This document shows, in pieces, positions 1-8,237 of a DNA stretch of 64,000 nt (positions are counted from its first letter, which is position 1; each line of letters opens with the position of its first letter). The DNA is taken from NCBI RefSeq assembly GCF_030816015.1, contig NZ_JAUSXN010000001.1, positions 434,001-498,000 of the forward strand, given 5' to 3'. Below the pieces are notes generated by a model that searched no databases, had not been told where the DNA came from, and worked only from the letters and a program-made list of their open reading frames with translations. The stretch comes from Pedobacter sp. W3I1. Its GTDB lineage: Bacteria; Bacteroidota; Bacteroidia; Sphingobacteriales; Sphingobacteriaceae. The position numbers were made by a program, and so were the translations under genes.

Positions 1-614
1 CCAAAAGCTCCAAGCATTTAGATTGAAGGAACAACAATTTTAATCCTCCTGTAAAATGGCAATTCATAATATCGTTGATACAGCTGTGCATCGCCAGACT
101 GATCGGTAGGTTTTCTGAGGAAATTTCTACTGAACGGTTATTCATGATATTTTCGGCAAAATTCTTTAATAGTACACTGCTCTCGCAGGTTAAATCAACA
201 AAACGTGATCTTTCGAAATTTACCTCAAAAAATTTATGCGGACCACCTACCGTAAACTCTGCCATCCCATCAAAATCAGGGCTATAGATAATATTGTGCT
301 GATTGGCTTTAATATCCAGGCGTTTGTTAGTGAGGTAATTTTCCATGATCCCACCGCCCGTGATTGAAAAATGAAGCTCAACCATATCAGGTTCGTCAAA
401 AGATTTAATGCGCAGACGGTTCTTTTTCACCAGCATATCGCCGTAAACAATGTAAATACCCGAAAAAGCGATCTCCACAATCTCTGCATCGCCAAAACGG
501 AAAGCTGTATTTATCCCTCCGCTCGGTTACCAATGCCTGATTAAGGGCAGTATTGTCGATTTTGTTCCCTACAATATAATATCTATCGTCGCCATCGTAA
601 ATGTTTAACGCCAT
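1..614 (-). pseudogene. PchR-like AraC family regulator, 5' part, frameshifted
   Basis: The minus strand opens with ATG at 612-614 and reads MALNIYDGDDRYYIVGNK onward until about position 525, where the frame is lost. The next frame continues with ...FRFGDAEIVEIAFSGIYIV and VELHFSITGGG to the window edge. This is the N-terminal sensory part of PchR/FpvR-type AraC activators of siderophore genes; the C-terminal helix-turn-helix would lie beyond position 1. Joining the frames needs one extra base around 515-528, within a GGAGCGGAGGG-type run read on the minus strand. It diverges from a siderophore-interacting protein gene, the usual partner. Either a true frameshift or a sequencing error; family call moderately confident because the DNA-binding domain is not visible. 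Confidence 0.6.
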
Positions 615-617
615 AAA

Positions 618-654
618 ATCCTTTTGATATAAACTTTAATCCTTTTGGTATAAA
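618..654. promoter_or_regulatory. 21-bp-spaced direct repeat, candidate AraC/PchR-type operator
   Basis: Two 16-base copies, ATCCTTTTGATATAAA at 618-633 and ATCCTTTTGGTATAAA at 639-654, differ at one base and start exactly 21 bp apart, two helical turns. They lie between the divergent AraC-type regulator and the siderophore-interacting protein gene. AraC-family proteins commonly bind same-face direct repeats, so this is a plausible operator; the function is inferred. Confidence 0.55.
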
Positions 655-674
655 AGATCCGTTTGTTAGACAAT

Positions 675-682
675 TACTTTTG
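675..682 (+). promoter_or_regulatory. Bacteroidota -7 box TACTTTTG for the siderophore-interacting gene
   Basis: TACTTTTG matches the Bacteroidota -7 consensus TAnnTTTG. It lies 27 bp upstream of the ATG at 710 and directly downstream of the 21-bp direct repeat, as expected for an activator-dependent promoter. No clear -33 TTTG is present at the usual spacing. Confidence 0.45.
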
Positions 683-709
683 TTCAAAGTTACTAAACAA
701 AAGAATACG

Positions 710-1441
710 ATGCCTAAATTACCTTCATGGCTGGCCAACACGATGGAAAAAGTGATCAGCAATAAAATATATCAAGTAGAAGTTGTAGCAACTAAAATGT
801 TAAGCAGCAACTTAAAGTGCATTACATTTAAAGGAGATTTTTGCGATGCTAAATTTGTACCGGGAAACGAAGTGCTTTTAAGGGTTAATGCCAATGAATA
901 CAGGCATTATACTTTATCTGGCTTTGATGAAGCGCACGAAACCTGCGAAGTTATATTTTACCTAAACAGACAAGGTCCGGGCCATCGCTTAGCGGTGAAC
1001 ATCCAAAAAGGAGATCATTTGAAGCTTATTGTAGATCGTGCCAAAGTAAAATACAACGAAGAATCTAATCAGCATTTCTTTTTTGGTGATGAAACCAGCC
1101 TGGGTTTGTATGAATCGCTAGGGAAAAAAGTGGTAGACGAGGATGTGGAATATTTTGGCATTTTAGAGCTACAGGAAGAAAACCTCTGCGCTGTTGAACA
1201 ACTAAATTTGTTGATCGATGTGGTACCTTCTGATGTGGATACTCCGGCTAAAAATGCCATCAACTGGATGGAAAACATGCACCCGATGTGCTGGGAAATG
1301 TGGCAAAATGCCACGTTTTATTTAACTGGCAGGGCCAAATCGGTACAGGAATTCAAAAAATACCTTAAACAAAGAGGTGTAAGCTTTAAGCAGATTGTTA
1401 CGATGTCCTACTGGGAAATCGGTAAAATTGGTGGCGGATAA
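710..1441 (+). CDS. Siderophore-interacting protein (FAD-dependent ferric-siderophore reductase family)
   Basis: 243 residues, similar to ViuB/SIP flavoproteins, which use FAD and NAD(P)H or ferredoxin to reduce ferric siderophores in the cytoplasm and release iron. The FAD-binding signature YRHYTLSGF sits near residue 63 and the family-typical GDETSLG near residue 128, followed by the conserved C-terminal segment with LTGRA and MSYWEIG. I chose the ATG at 710 over an upstream TTG at 680 because it begins with the natural MPKLPSWLAN and leaves room for the promoter. The divergent neighbour is a PchR-like regulator, supporting iron-responsive control. Confidence 0.85.
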   Translation: MPKLPSWLANTMEKVISNKIYQVEVVATKMLSSNLKCITFKGDFCDAKFVPGNEVLLRVNANEYRHYTLSGFDEAHETCEVIFYLNRQGPGHRLAVNIQKGDHLKLIVDRAKVKYNEESNQHFFFGDETSLGLYESLGKKVVDEDVEYFGILELQEENLCAVEQLNLLIDVVPSDVDTPAKNAINWMENMHPMCWEMWQNATFYLTGRAKSVQEFKKYLKQRGVSFKQIVTMSYWEIGKIGGG

Positions 1442-1442
1442 C

Positions 1443-2447
1443 CTACCTCGGGAAGGTAAAACCGAAGCCAAGAGCCAATGTTTGATTCGCCTGTATTTTG
1501 TTCGTACCTGTATCATCATCAAATAGCAACACGCCTGTTAAACTGGTGTTCATAAAACGGTTGATCTTTGCCGTTAAAGCAATATCTAACCTGTGATCAA
1601 TTTTACTAGCCCTAAAATCCTTGTATGGAATGAACATGGCATACCGGGCTTTTAAGTTTGTATTGGTGAAAATATCTTTGTCAAAAGCACTCACAATCTG
1701 GAAAGCGAGCTCGTTTTTAAACTTTTTTCCTTTTTCAACTGCATAAACCTCGTTTTTGTTGTCGTATACAGCAGTGTCGAGTACAAAGGTCTGCCTGGCT
1801 GTACCTGTACCTATCCTGGTTGAGAAATATTTAACAGGTTTATATTCAAAACCGATAGATTCTGTTAAATACCCTGGTGCCATAAATTTTGAAATCAAAA
1901 CCTGTTGCTCGTCTCCGTTACCATCTCTGTAATATCTAAAACCTTTATCAAACTGAGATTCAAAGCTTACCGATCCGAAAAAATACCAGCTTTTAGACAA
2001 TTGAAACGAAGCTTTATTATCCCAAAAAATACGGTCGTTGGTTTTCTTTTGTAATTGATCTTTATTTTTGATTTTGCCATATTGCAAAACAAGCTCACTT
2101 ACATAGCTATAGCTGTTTTTGTTGTATTCTGCCTTCCAGTTTAACAAACCGCCAACCGCCACAGAGTTGGTACCCCCACCTTTCCAGTTGTTACTGAATT
2201 GGGCCTGATTAACATTAATGCCGATGTTGGTCCTTGTTTTCCAGTAATTAATCTTGGCATTTACAACCAAGGGCTTAATTTTTACAGGTTCAAAGTTTAA
2301 TGGCCCTTGTCTGCTTGGCAACGGACTACGTTTTAACTTTATATTCAGGTCTTTTGTATTGATCGGAATAGTATCAATTTCCTGTGCATATAATTTTGTA
2401 GAGCAGAAACTTAGAATCAGGATTATGGCAGCTAAACAGTTCTTCAT
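1443..2447 (-). CDS. DUF3078 family outer-membrane protein
   Basis: 334 residues starting with a signal peptide (MKNCLAAIILILSFCSTKLYAQ). The conserved stretch with WKTRTNIGINVNQAQFSNNWKGGG around residues 68-92 is the hallmark of DUF3078 proteins, which are predicted outer-membrane beta-barrels confined to Bacteroidota. Alternating aromatic/polar strands run through the rest, ending with LGFGFTFPR, a C-terminal aromatic-Arg typical of barrels in this phylum. It is convergent with the siderophore-interacting gene, whose stop lies one base away. Function unknown. Confidence 0.8.
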   Translation of the reverse strand: MKNCLAAIILILSFCSTKLYAQEIDTIPINTKDLNIKLKRSPLPSRQGPLNFEPVKIKPLVVNAKINYWKTRTNIGINVNQAQFSNNWKGGGTNSVAVGGLLNWKAEYNKNSYSYVSELVLQYGKIKNKDQLQKKTNDRIFWDNKASFQLSKSWYFFGSVSFESQFDKGFRYYRDGNGDEQQVLISKFMAPGYLTESIGFEYKPVKYFSTRIGTGTARQTFVLDTAVYDNKNEVYAVEKGKKFKNELAFQIVSAFDKDIFTNTNLKARYAMFIPYKDFRASKIDHRLDIALTAKINRFMNTSLTGVLLFDDDTGTNKIQANQTLALGFGFTFPR

Positions 2448-2541
2448 TACCTACAAAGAAAAAGAAAAATTTTATAGATAAAAAGCATTTAACAAAATGA
2501 TTGTCGGATTGACAATTGAAGCTAAAGTGAAAGTGGCAGTT

Positions 2542-2865
2542 TCATATCTTTTTGATCCAACCATACCAATTACCATTTTTTAGATAATTTAGGTCAGTTT
2601 CATAGTCGTAGGCCTCTTTCTCAAAAACAATGTTCCGATAGGCCAGATCGTGTTTTTTGTATCTGATAAGGTTGATCAGATAGTTGAGCAGGTATAAGAT
2701 ATAAAATGGGAATACCAGTAATTCCAACTGCTGGCGCAAATGGATTTTCTCGTGATTAATAATCTCCGGATCGTTTTTAAGCTTTGCCGTTTTTAAAAGG
2801 ATAAACGGAAATATAGCCATGCCGGCTGCCGGGAGTTTTTTAACGATCAGGATGGGCGCTTTCAC
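2542..2865 (-). CDS. Small membrane-associated HExxH protein, putative minimal zinc peptidase
   Basis: 107 residues. Two hydrophobic segments (about 11-26 and 49-68) flank a central NHEKIHLRQQLE, which contains a perfect HExxH zinc-ligand motif at about residues 38-42. A candidate third ligand follows in VFEKEAYDYE near residue 82. This is the arrangement of M56/M48-type membrane peptidases cut down to a core. The start overlaps the stop of the upstream carboxypeptidase-regulatory-like gene by 4 bp, suggesting translational coupling. Catalysis has not been shown for such short proteins; the peptidase label is inference from the motif. Confidence 0.6.
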   Translation of the reverse strand: MKAPILIVKKLPAAGMAIFPFILLKTAKLKNDPEIINHEKIHLRQQLELLVFPFYILYLLNYLINLIRYKKHDLAYRNIVFEKEAYDYETDLNYLKNGNWYGWIKKI

Positions 2866-3614
2866 AACTTATCGATCGTTATTTTGGGCAAGGTTGGCAA
2901 TTGTAAGGCTTTAGGATTTAACCGGTAGCTTTTATAGGCATTCCGGATGAAAAGATTAAAGGAATAATCTGTTGCATCCAATACAAATTGATAGGTAGGG
3001 CGATACTGCTGCATAAAATCGGTCAATTCAGCATCTTTTATCCCTAATACCTGACTAACCAGACTGGCATTGAAACGATAATCGATCAAATCTTCACGAT
3101 AATCTTTTTCCAGGATTTTTTGGAGGTGACGGGCATTTCTTCCTTGTTTGCTTAACAGGTTATAGATCGCATCGATCCCTAAACCAACACCTCCATTACC
3201 TAAATTCAATAAATCTTTACTACTTCCTTTCATGGTTTGGTAACGATATTCCTGAACGTTTTTTTCGTATTGCTGTTGCGGGCTCAATCTTTTTTGTTGA
3301 ATAAGTACATCGCGCAGTCTTATACCCAGCGATCTGAGTTGAAAGTATGCGGCAGTTTGTCCCTTAAAAACAATAGTATCTACTCCGTAGCCTGATAAAG
3401 CCGCAACCAAAGTATCGCCTGGTAGCGCAAAGGTGCTAAACTCGCCTTTCGTATTGTTGTATAAACCGTCGCCCGTGCGGATATTATAGATATAAACCTT
3501 GGCCAAACGCTGCTTGGTTTCTTTATCAATAACAATTCCCTGCACAGGTTTATTCTGTGCATGAAGCCATGTAGAGAAGCCACAAAAAAATATAAAGGGA
3601 ATAAAAAATTTCAT
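2862..3614 (-). CDS. Secreted protein with carboxypeptidase-regulatory-like domain
   Basis: 250 residues with an N-terminal signal peptide (ending near STWLHAQ). Residues ~24-95 have the carboxypeptidase-D regulatory-like pattern: QGIVIDKETKQRLAKVYIYN, then NNTKGEFSTFALPGD and a VAALSGYGVDT strand. This beta-sandwich is common in Bacteroidota surface proteins, where it is often fused to TonB receptors; here it is followed instead by about 150 residues of predicted helical, unrecognised sequence. Its stop overlaps the start of the 107-residue HExxH gene by 4 bp, so the two probably act together. Specific role unknown. Confidence 0.7.
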   Translation of the reverse strand: MKFFIPFIFFCGFSTWLHAQNKPVQGIVIDKETKQRLAKVYIYNIRTGDGLYNNTKGEFSTFALPGDTLVAALSGYGVDTIVFKGQTAAYFQLRSLGIRLRDVLIQQKRLSPQQQYEKNVQEYRYQTMKGSSKDLLNLGNGGVGLGIDAIYNLLSKQGRNARHLQKILEKDYREDLIDYRFNASLVSQVLGIKDAELTDFMQQYRPTYQFVLDATDYSFNLFIRNAYKSYRLNPKALQLPTLPKITIDKL

Positions 3615-3662
3615 TAAGCTACAAAACTACAAATATCTGGCAGGCTATGTTTGTACTTAACA

Positions 3663-4505
3663 TTATTTAACCTTAAGTATTTGACCTAGTTTAATGGCAT
3701 CTGTACTCATTTCGTTCAGCATTTTTAACTGATCAACCGTTAAATTAAAACGTTTTGCTATGTTATAAAGCGTATCTCCTTTAACAACGGTATAAGTGCC
3801 ATCAGCAAGAATGGGTTTAGCGCCTGCAGGTGGGGTTTCGACTGGTGTAAATTTAGCCTTTTCCTGGGGGATATTTTGATTGATCTCTGAAAAAACACGA
3901 TCTTCACGGGCAATCTTTTGCTTTTCGCTTTCCGATTGATCGTATTGGTAAAGCTGGTATTTTTCGATGGTGTTGATTAACAAATCAGGATATTTGGGAT
4001 TGGTTGCATAACCTGCTGTTTTTAATCCCTGTGCCCAACTTTTGTAATCGTTTTTATCCAGCTGGAAAAGAAAACTATAACGCTTGCGTTTTAAAAATTC
4101 AGAATGATCTCTAAAAGATTCGCGGGCATCTTTATACACCCTAAAGCAATCGTTTTTCTGGTCGTCATCGCGGAAATAATTTTTTCCTTTCCAATCTGAT
4201 GTGCATTTGATGCCAAAGTGGTTGTTTGCGTATTTAGCCAGATCACTGTTTCCACTACCCGATTCTAAAATTCCCTGCGCCAAAGTAATACTTGCAGGGA
4301 TACCGTTTGCATTCATCTCTTCTACCGCTACGCCTTTAAACTCATCAATATAACTTAAGGTATTGTAGCTTTTGTACGAATTGTTATTGGCTTTGTTGGC
4401 TGCTTTTTCGATCTGTTTGTTGTTTTTAGAAAATTTCCGCGAACAGCACGAGCTAAAAATAACAAGAATTGCCGCTAATAGAATATAATGATTGTATGAA
4501 CGCAT
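3663..4505 (-). CDS. Glucosaminidase (GH73-type) lipoprotein with C-terminal LysM
   Basis: 280 residues. The N-terminus carries a lipobox-like LVIFSSCCS, so it is likely a lipoprotein. Residues ~55-190 form a glucosaminidase domain with the hallmark GIPASITLAQGILESGSGNS (putative catalytic Glu in LESGSG) and NNHFGIKC, hydrolysing N-acetylglucosamine linkages in peptidoglycan. The last ~45 residues are a LysM peptidoglycan-binding repeat beginning YTVVKGDTLYNIAKRF. A paralogue with the same domain order lies just downstream on the same strand (4693-5370). Likely role: cell-wall remodelling or daughter-cell separation. Confidence 0.88.
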   Translation of the reverse strand: MRSYNHYILLAAILVIFSSCCSRKFSKNNKQIEKAANKANNNSYKSYNTLSYIDEFKGVAVEEMNANGIPASITLAQGILESGSGNSDLAKYANNHFGIKCTSDWKGKNYFRDDDQKNDCFRVYKDARESFRDHSEFLKRKRYSFLFQLDKNDYKSWAQGLKTAGYATNPKYPDLLINTIEKYQLYQYDQSESEKQKIAREDRVFSEINQNIPQEKAKFTPVETPPAGAKPILADGTYTVVKGDTLYNIAKRFNLTVDQLKMLNEMSTDAIKLGQILKVK

Positions 4506-4519
4506 TGGTGGATATATGG

Positions 4520-4632
4520 GGTTAATTGGTTAACTGTGAACTGAAAATTGCAAACTGGATATGGGTTAATTGTTTAAATCGGTTAATTGGTTAGCTGTGA
4601 ATTAAAAATTGCAAACCAGATAAGGTTAGTTG
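4520..4632. repeat. Imperfect 61-bp tandem duplication in an AT-rich spacer
   Basis: A unit beginning GGTTAATTGGTTAACTGTGA at 4520 is repeated in slightly diverged form at 4581, offset by 61 bp. Related GGTTAA/TTAACC-rich sequence is also found on the other side of the next gene (about 5390-5445). This looks like simple intergenic sequence expansion; no coding potential or operator was recognised. Confidence 0.55.
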
Positions 4633-4692
4633 TAAAATTCGACTTTGAACTTAGGACTCTTAGCTTGAAACTCTCAACCCCAAGCTCCTAAC

Positions 4693-5370
4693 TCAAAACT
4701 TCAACTTCTGTCCTGGTTTTAAGGTAGCTTTTTTTATACCGTTTTTTTGCATGAGGGCCTTAACGGTGGTACCTTTCTTTTTGGCAATTATACTCAGGTT
4801 ATCTCCAGATTTTATGGTATAAGTTTTTGTTGTTCTTCTGCTTTTTGTGCGGTGGCGAACTGGTGCTGCATACACGGGCTCTTCATACCCCTCTGGCCGC
4901 TCGTCGTATTGATAGAGTTCATATTTTTTAATTAACCCAATTACCTGGCTGGCCCAGCTTCTACTGCTGGCATAACCACAGCGGCGGATGCCGTAAGCCC
5001 AGCCTTTGTAATCGTATTGACCGTATTTTTCAAAAAGATTATTAAAAGGCTGGCGGGTTTCCATAATTTCTACAAAATGACTATAAGATTCATCTGCATT
5101 TAAATAATCGCGATAGGATGAATGGATTTCGGTATTGTTATTCGAACCTTTTACCCCAAAATGATTGTTAAGGTGCTGTGCAATTCTACTGTTTCCTGAG
5201 CCCGATTCATGGATGGCAACAGCCAGGATAATACTGGCTGGGATTTTATGGTCGTGCATTAAACCCTGTGCATATTCTAAATGCTCCGCAATATATTCTT
5301 CTGTGTCTTGTGCTTTTGTAACAATTCCCGTTAAAAGGAGCAGACAAAAAGTAAAGATTTTCTTAGTCAT
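4693..5370 (-). CDS. Secreted glucosaminidase (GH73-type) with C-terminal LysM
   Basis: 225 residues with a cleavable signal peptide (MTKKIFTFCLLLLTGIVTKAQ). The glucosaminidase core has KIPASIILAVAIHESGSGNS (putative catalytic Glu in HESGSG) and NNHFGVKGS; the C-terminal 45 residues are a LysM module starting YTIKSGDNLSIIAKKKG. It is a shorter, non-lipidated paralogue of the upstream lipoprotein at 3663-4505: same domain order, with the linker replaced by an Arg/Lys-rich stretch (RHRTKSRRTTK). Probably a periplasmic or surface peptidoglycan hydrolase. Confidence 0.87.
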   Translation of the reverse strand: MTKKIFTFCLLLLTGIVTKAQDTEEYIAEHLEYAQGLMHDHKIPASIILAVAIHESGSGNSRIAQHLNNHFGVKGSNNNTEIHSSYRDYLNADESYSHFVEIMETRQPFNNLFEKYGQYDYKGWAYGIRRCGYASSRSWASQVIGLIKKYELYQYDERPEGYEEPVYAAPVRHRTKSRRTTKTYTIKSGDNLSIIAKKKGTTVKALMQKNGIKKATLKPGQKLKF

Positions 5371-5448
5371 GGTTAACTGTACAAATTGTTTAATGGGTTA
5401 AATGCACGATTAACCGATTAAAATAATTAACCGATTAACCACTATATG

Positions 5449-6087
5449 TTAAGCTTTCTTCCTAATCACAAACAAACCATCGCGAACAGGTAATATCAAT
5501 TTCTCAACCCGTTCATCTGCAGCTATTTTATCATTAAAACTAGTAATATTTCTGGTGTCTTTATCCTGTTTCTCCTGAAGTACTTTTCCACCCCATAGTA
5601 CATTATCCACAATGATAATCCCACCTGGGCGAACGCGATCAAAAATGAGATCGTAATAGGTGCCATTGTTTTTCTTATCTGCATCTATAAAAACAATGTC
5701 GAAAACTTCGTCTAAACCCGCTATTGTGGTGGTGGCATCACCTAAGATGTAGTTGATCTGATTGTTAAATGCAGATTGGGCAAAGTTACGGCGAACCATA
5801 TCTTCCAATTCCTCATTAATATCCAGCGTATACAGTAGACCATCTTTTGTTAAGCCTTCAGCAAGGCATAAAGTGGCATAACCGGTAAAAGTGCCGATTT
5901 CTAAAATCCTTTTAGGGGAAATCATTTTGCTGAGCATGCTCAAAACCCGGCCCTGATAGTGGCCAGATAACATACGGGGCATTAAAACTTTAAGGTTGGT
6001 CTCGCGATCTATCTGTTGAAGCAGTTCGCTTTCAGGTTCGCAATAGGCAATTAGTAAATCTTGTAAATCGTCGTTTATTAGGCTCAT
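5449..6087 (-). CDS. Class I SAM-dependent O-methyltransferase (CCoAOMT/YrrM type)
   Basis: 212 residues. SAM-binding motif I is ILEIGTFTGYATLCLAEGL (about residues 61-79), followed by LYTLDINEE (the acidic residue that contacts ribose), DIVFIDADKKN (metal-binding Asp region) and GGIIIVDNVLWGGKV. These are typical of cation-dependent O-methyltransferases resembling caffeoyl-CoA methyltransferases and bacterial YrrM. The frame is open upstream to 6153, but the ATG at 6087 gives MSLINDDLQDLL, the usual family start, and sits 7 bp after the ruvX stop, so the two are co-transcribed. Natural substrate unknown. Confidence 0.85.
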   Translation of the reverse strand: MSLINDDLQDLLIAYCEPESELLQQIDRETNLKVLMPRMLSGHYQGRVLSMLSKMISPKRILEIGTFTGYATLCLAEGLTKDGLLYTLDINEELEDMVRRNFAQSAFNNQINYILGDATTTIAGLDEVFDIVFIDADKKNNGTYYDLIFDRVRPGGIIIVDNVLWGGKVLQEKQDKDTRNITSFNDKIAADERVEKLILPVRDGLFVIRKKA

Positions 6088-6094
6088 TTGTTGG

Positions 6095-6511
6095 TTATAA
6101 ACGGTTACTTTCCATAAAATATTGTAAAATGATGGTTGCGGCAATGGTATCAACCCGATCTTTATCTCTTCTGTCCATTTTTTTTAGGCCACTTTGCATA
6201 ATGGCCTGATGGGCGAGTTTAGAGGTAAAACGCTCGTCGACCCAGTGCCTTGGGATATCAGGAAATGATTTTTTTAACAATGTAGCAAAACCCTTTACGT
6301 GTTGTGCCGAATCAGACGGAGAACCATCCATTTGTTTTGGGTCGCCAAGCACAAAAGCCTCAACCTGCTCGGTAAGCATGTATTTTTTAACATATTCAAT
6401 CACGTCTTTTGGGTGCACTGTGTCCAGCCCTGTTGCAATAATCTGCAAAGGATCGGTTACCGCAATGCCGATGCGTTTTGTTCCGTAATCAAATGCGAGG
6501 ATCCGTGCCAT
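6095..6511 (-). CDS. ruvX: Putative pre-16S rRNA nuclease / Holliday junction resolvase-like RuvX (YqgF)
   Basis: 138 residues, full length for the family. RNase-H-fold motifs: AFDYGTKRIGIAVTD at the N-terminus (catalytic Asp), FVLGDPKQMDGS, WVDERFTS, and the C-terminal DRVDTIAATIILQYF with the last acidic residue. Members process the 5' end of 16S rRNA precursor in E. coli and were earlier annotated as resolvases. It is the first gene of a two-gene unit with the O-methyltransferase. Function by family assignment. Confidence 0.92.
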   Translation of the reverse strand: MARILAFDYGTKRIGIAVTDPLQIIATGLDTVHPKDVIEYVKKYMLTEQVEAFVLGDPKQMDGSPSDSAQHVKGFATLLKKSFPDIPRHWVDERFTSKLAHQAIMQSGLKKMDRRDKDRVDTIAATIILQYFMESNRL

Positions 6512-6700
6512 AAGTTAAGCGTTGGGCGCCTGGCGCAAAGCGTTGGCCCATTTTTAAATTTTTAAAAAGCCCAAAGGTAAGGTTTTTGGAATAATCGGTA
6601 AATCTAAGAGGTAATGCGTTGGTAACGTATACGTTATTGGCTAAAAAAAATGATTTGTTCATTTTTTGGAAAGCAAAACCTGTAGTACTTAGGTATGTCC

Positions 6701-6896
6701 AGTCCTGCTGTATGCTTTAGCTCTCATGCTTCGGGGCTGCCGCTTCCATCAGGTTTAATTAACGCAGGCCGGTATGGATTGGGTGAAGCTGCAGGCGTAC
6801 TATTTGATATTTCCGAAGAATTACTGACTTAGTTAACTAAACCTGATAAAGCGTAAAGCCCACAGCGTAGCGAGGACTTGAAGCGATAGCAGGACT
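6701..6896. repeat. Imperfect ~200-bp inverted repeat, MITE/REP-like element
   Basis: Within the 575-bp gap between ruvX and holB the left arm (6701-6763, from AGTCCTGCTGTATGCTTTAG to ATCAGGTTTAATTAAC) is complementary with mismatches to the right arm (6832-6896, from GTTAACTAAACCTGAT to AGCGATAGCAGGACT). The arms enclose a 68-bp centre. No ORF is supported. The composition is more GC-rich than its surroundings. The rest of the gap shows no gene. Confidence 0.6.
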
Positions 6897-7086
6897 TTCG
6901 GAACCGAAACGCACGATGCTTTGCTTTTCAAAATGTATAAACACATAAATTAACCGCAGGACTAATGAGACTCTGCCAGTCTAAACTCCATGGCTTAGGG
7001 ATCTATTAATGTTAAATGTGTGTTTAAAAAGTAAGATCATGATGTCGAATGTGTGAATCTCATATCTATTTCTTATTTTGCACCAA

Positions 7087-8236
7087 ATGCAGTTTAAAGA
7101 AATCATCGGACAGGAAAGAGTGAAGCAACAATTGGTGCAAACGGTTAAAGAAAACCGAATTAGCCATGCGCAACTATTTTTGTCGCCTGCTGGTTCTGGT
7201 GCTGTACCGCTTGCTATTGCCTATGCACAATACATTAATTGCCTTAATAAAAGCGAAAATGATAGTTGCGGCGAATGTTCGAGTTGTAGAAAATACGAAC
7301 GTTTAATTCATCCCGACCTGCATTTCTCCTATCCTTTTTTTGCCTCGGCAAGTGTAAAAACCGCTGTAGATGTATTGGAAGAATGGCGGGCCATGTTAAT
7401 GCAGGATCCTTATTTCGATATGGATATCTGGCGTTCCAAACTCGATGCAGCCAATAAACAAGCCAATATTAACATTGCCGAATGCCACGATATTATTTAA
7501 AAAACTAAGTTATAAAGCCTTCGAAGCCGAAACGAAGGTTTTAATTATGTGGCTGCCCGAATATTTGGATAAGGCTGGAAATGCTTTGTTGAAATTAATT
7601 GAAGAGCCACCTGCAAATACTTTATTTATTTTAATCGCACAAAGTCAGGATCAGATTTTGACTACCATTTTATCCAGAACGCAAATTGTGAAAATTCCAA
7701 AGCTTTCATCAGAAGAGGTAACCGGATTTTTATTAAATGCAAGTGGATTAACGGAGCATCAGGCCATCGATTATTCATTTTTGGCTGATGGAAATTTAAT
7801 TGAGGCAAAAGCCCTGGCAGCAGATACGCAAAGCGACAGTTCGGGTACATTTACGGCCTGGTTAAGGATGGGTTTCGGTAACAAAGTTCCCGATCTCATC
7901 GAGTTTACAGATGAAGCCGCGAAGTGGGGAAGAGAAAACCAGAAGAATTTTTTAAAATATGGCGTAAATTATTTACGCGAATGCTGTTTAATTTTAAGCG
8001 GAGCTGAAGAATTGGTGAAATTACCCCCGCTAACCTTCGAAACTGCAAAAAAACTCAGCACACATGTACTTACCTTGCCTATGGCAGAGGCCATAATTGG
8101 CGAACTGGAAAAGGCACATTACCACATTGAAAGAAACGCAAACCCAAAAATTCTGTTTTTAGATGTATCTTTACAATTGGTAAAAATTATCAAGTTTAAA
8201 ACGCTCCCTGCGGGGACTCAATATATATACAATTAA
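7087..8236 (+). CDS. holB: DNA polymerase III subunit delta' (frameshifted in this sequence)
   Basis: The first frame (ATG 7087) gives MQFKEIIGQERVKQQLVQTV, then the clamp-loader AAA+ core with the zinc-binding CGECSSCRKYE near residues 60-70, and stops at TAA 7498-7500 after AECHDII. The +1 frame continues directly with KKLSYKAFEAETKVLIMWLPEYLDKAGNALLKLIEEPP (SRC-like region: LSRTQ follows). Removing one T from 7496-7498 restores a single ~383-codon protein. Delta' is a subunit of the DNA polymerase III clamp loader and is essential, so an assembly error or recoding is likelier than loss. ricT and gldH follow closely, as in other Bacteroidota. I start at ATG 7087 rather than an upstream TTG. 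Confidence 0.82.
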
Positions 8237-8237
8237 T

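Noticed and set aside
7490-7506. Programmed -1 frameshift in holB
   Set aside because: The -1 frame meets TAA within four codons; only a +1 shift restores the protein.
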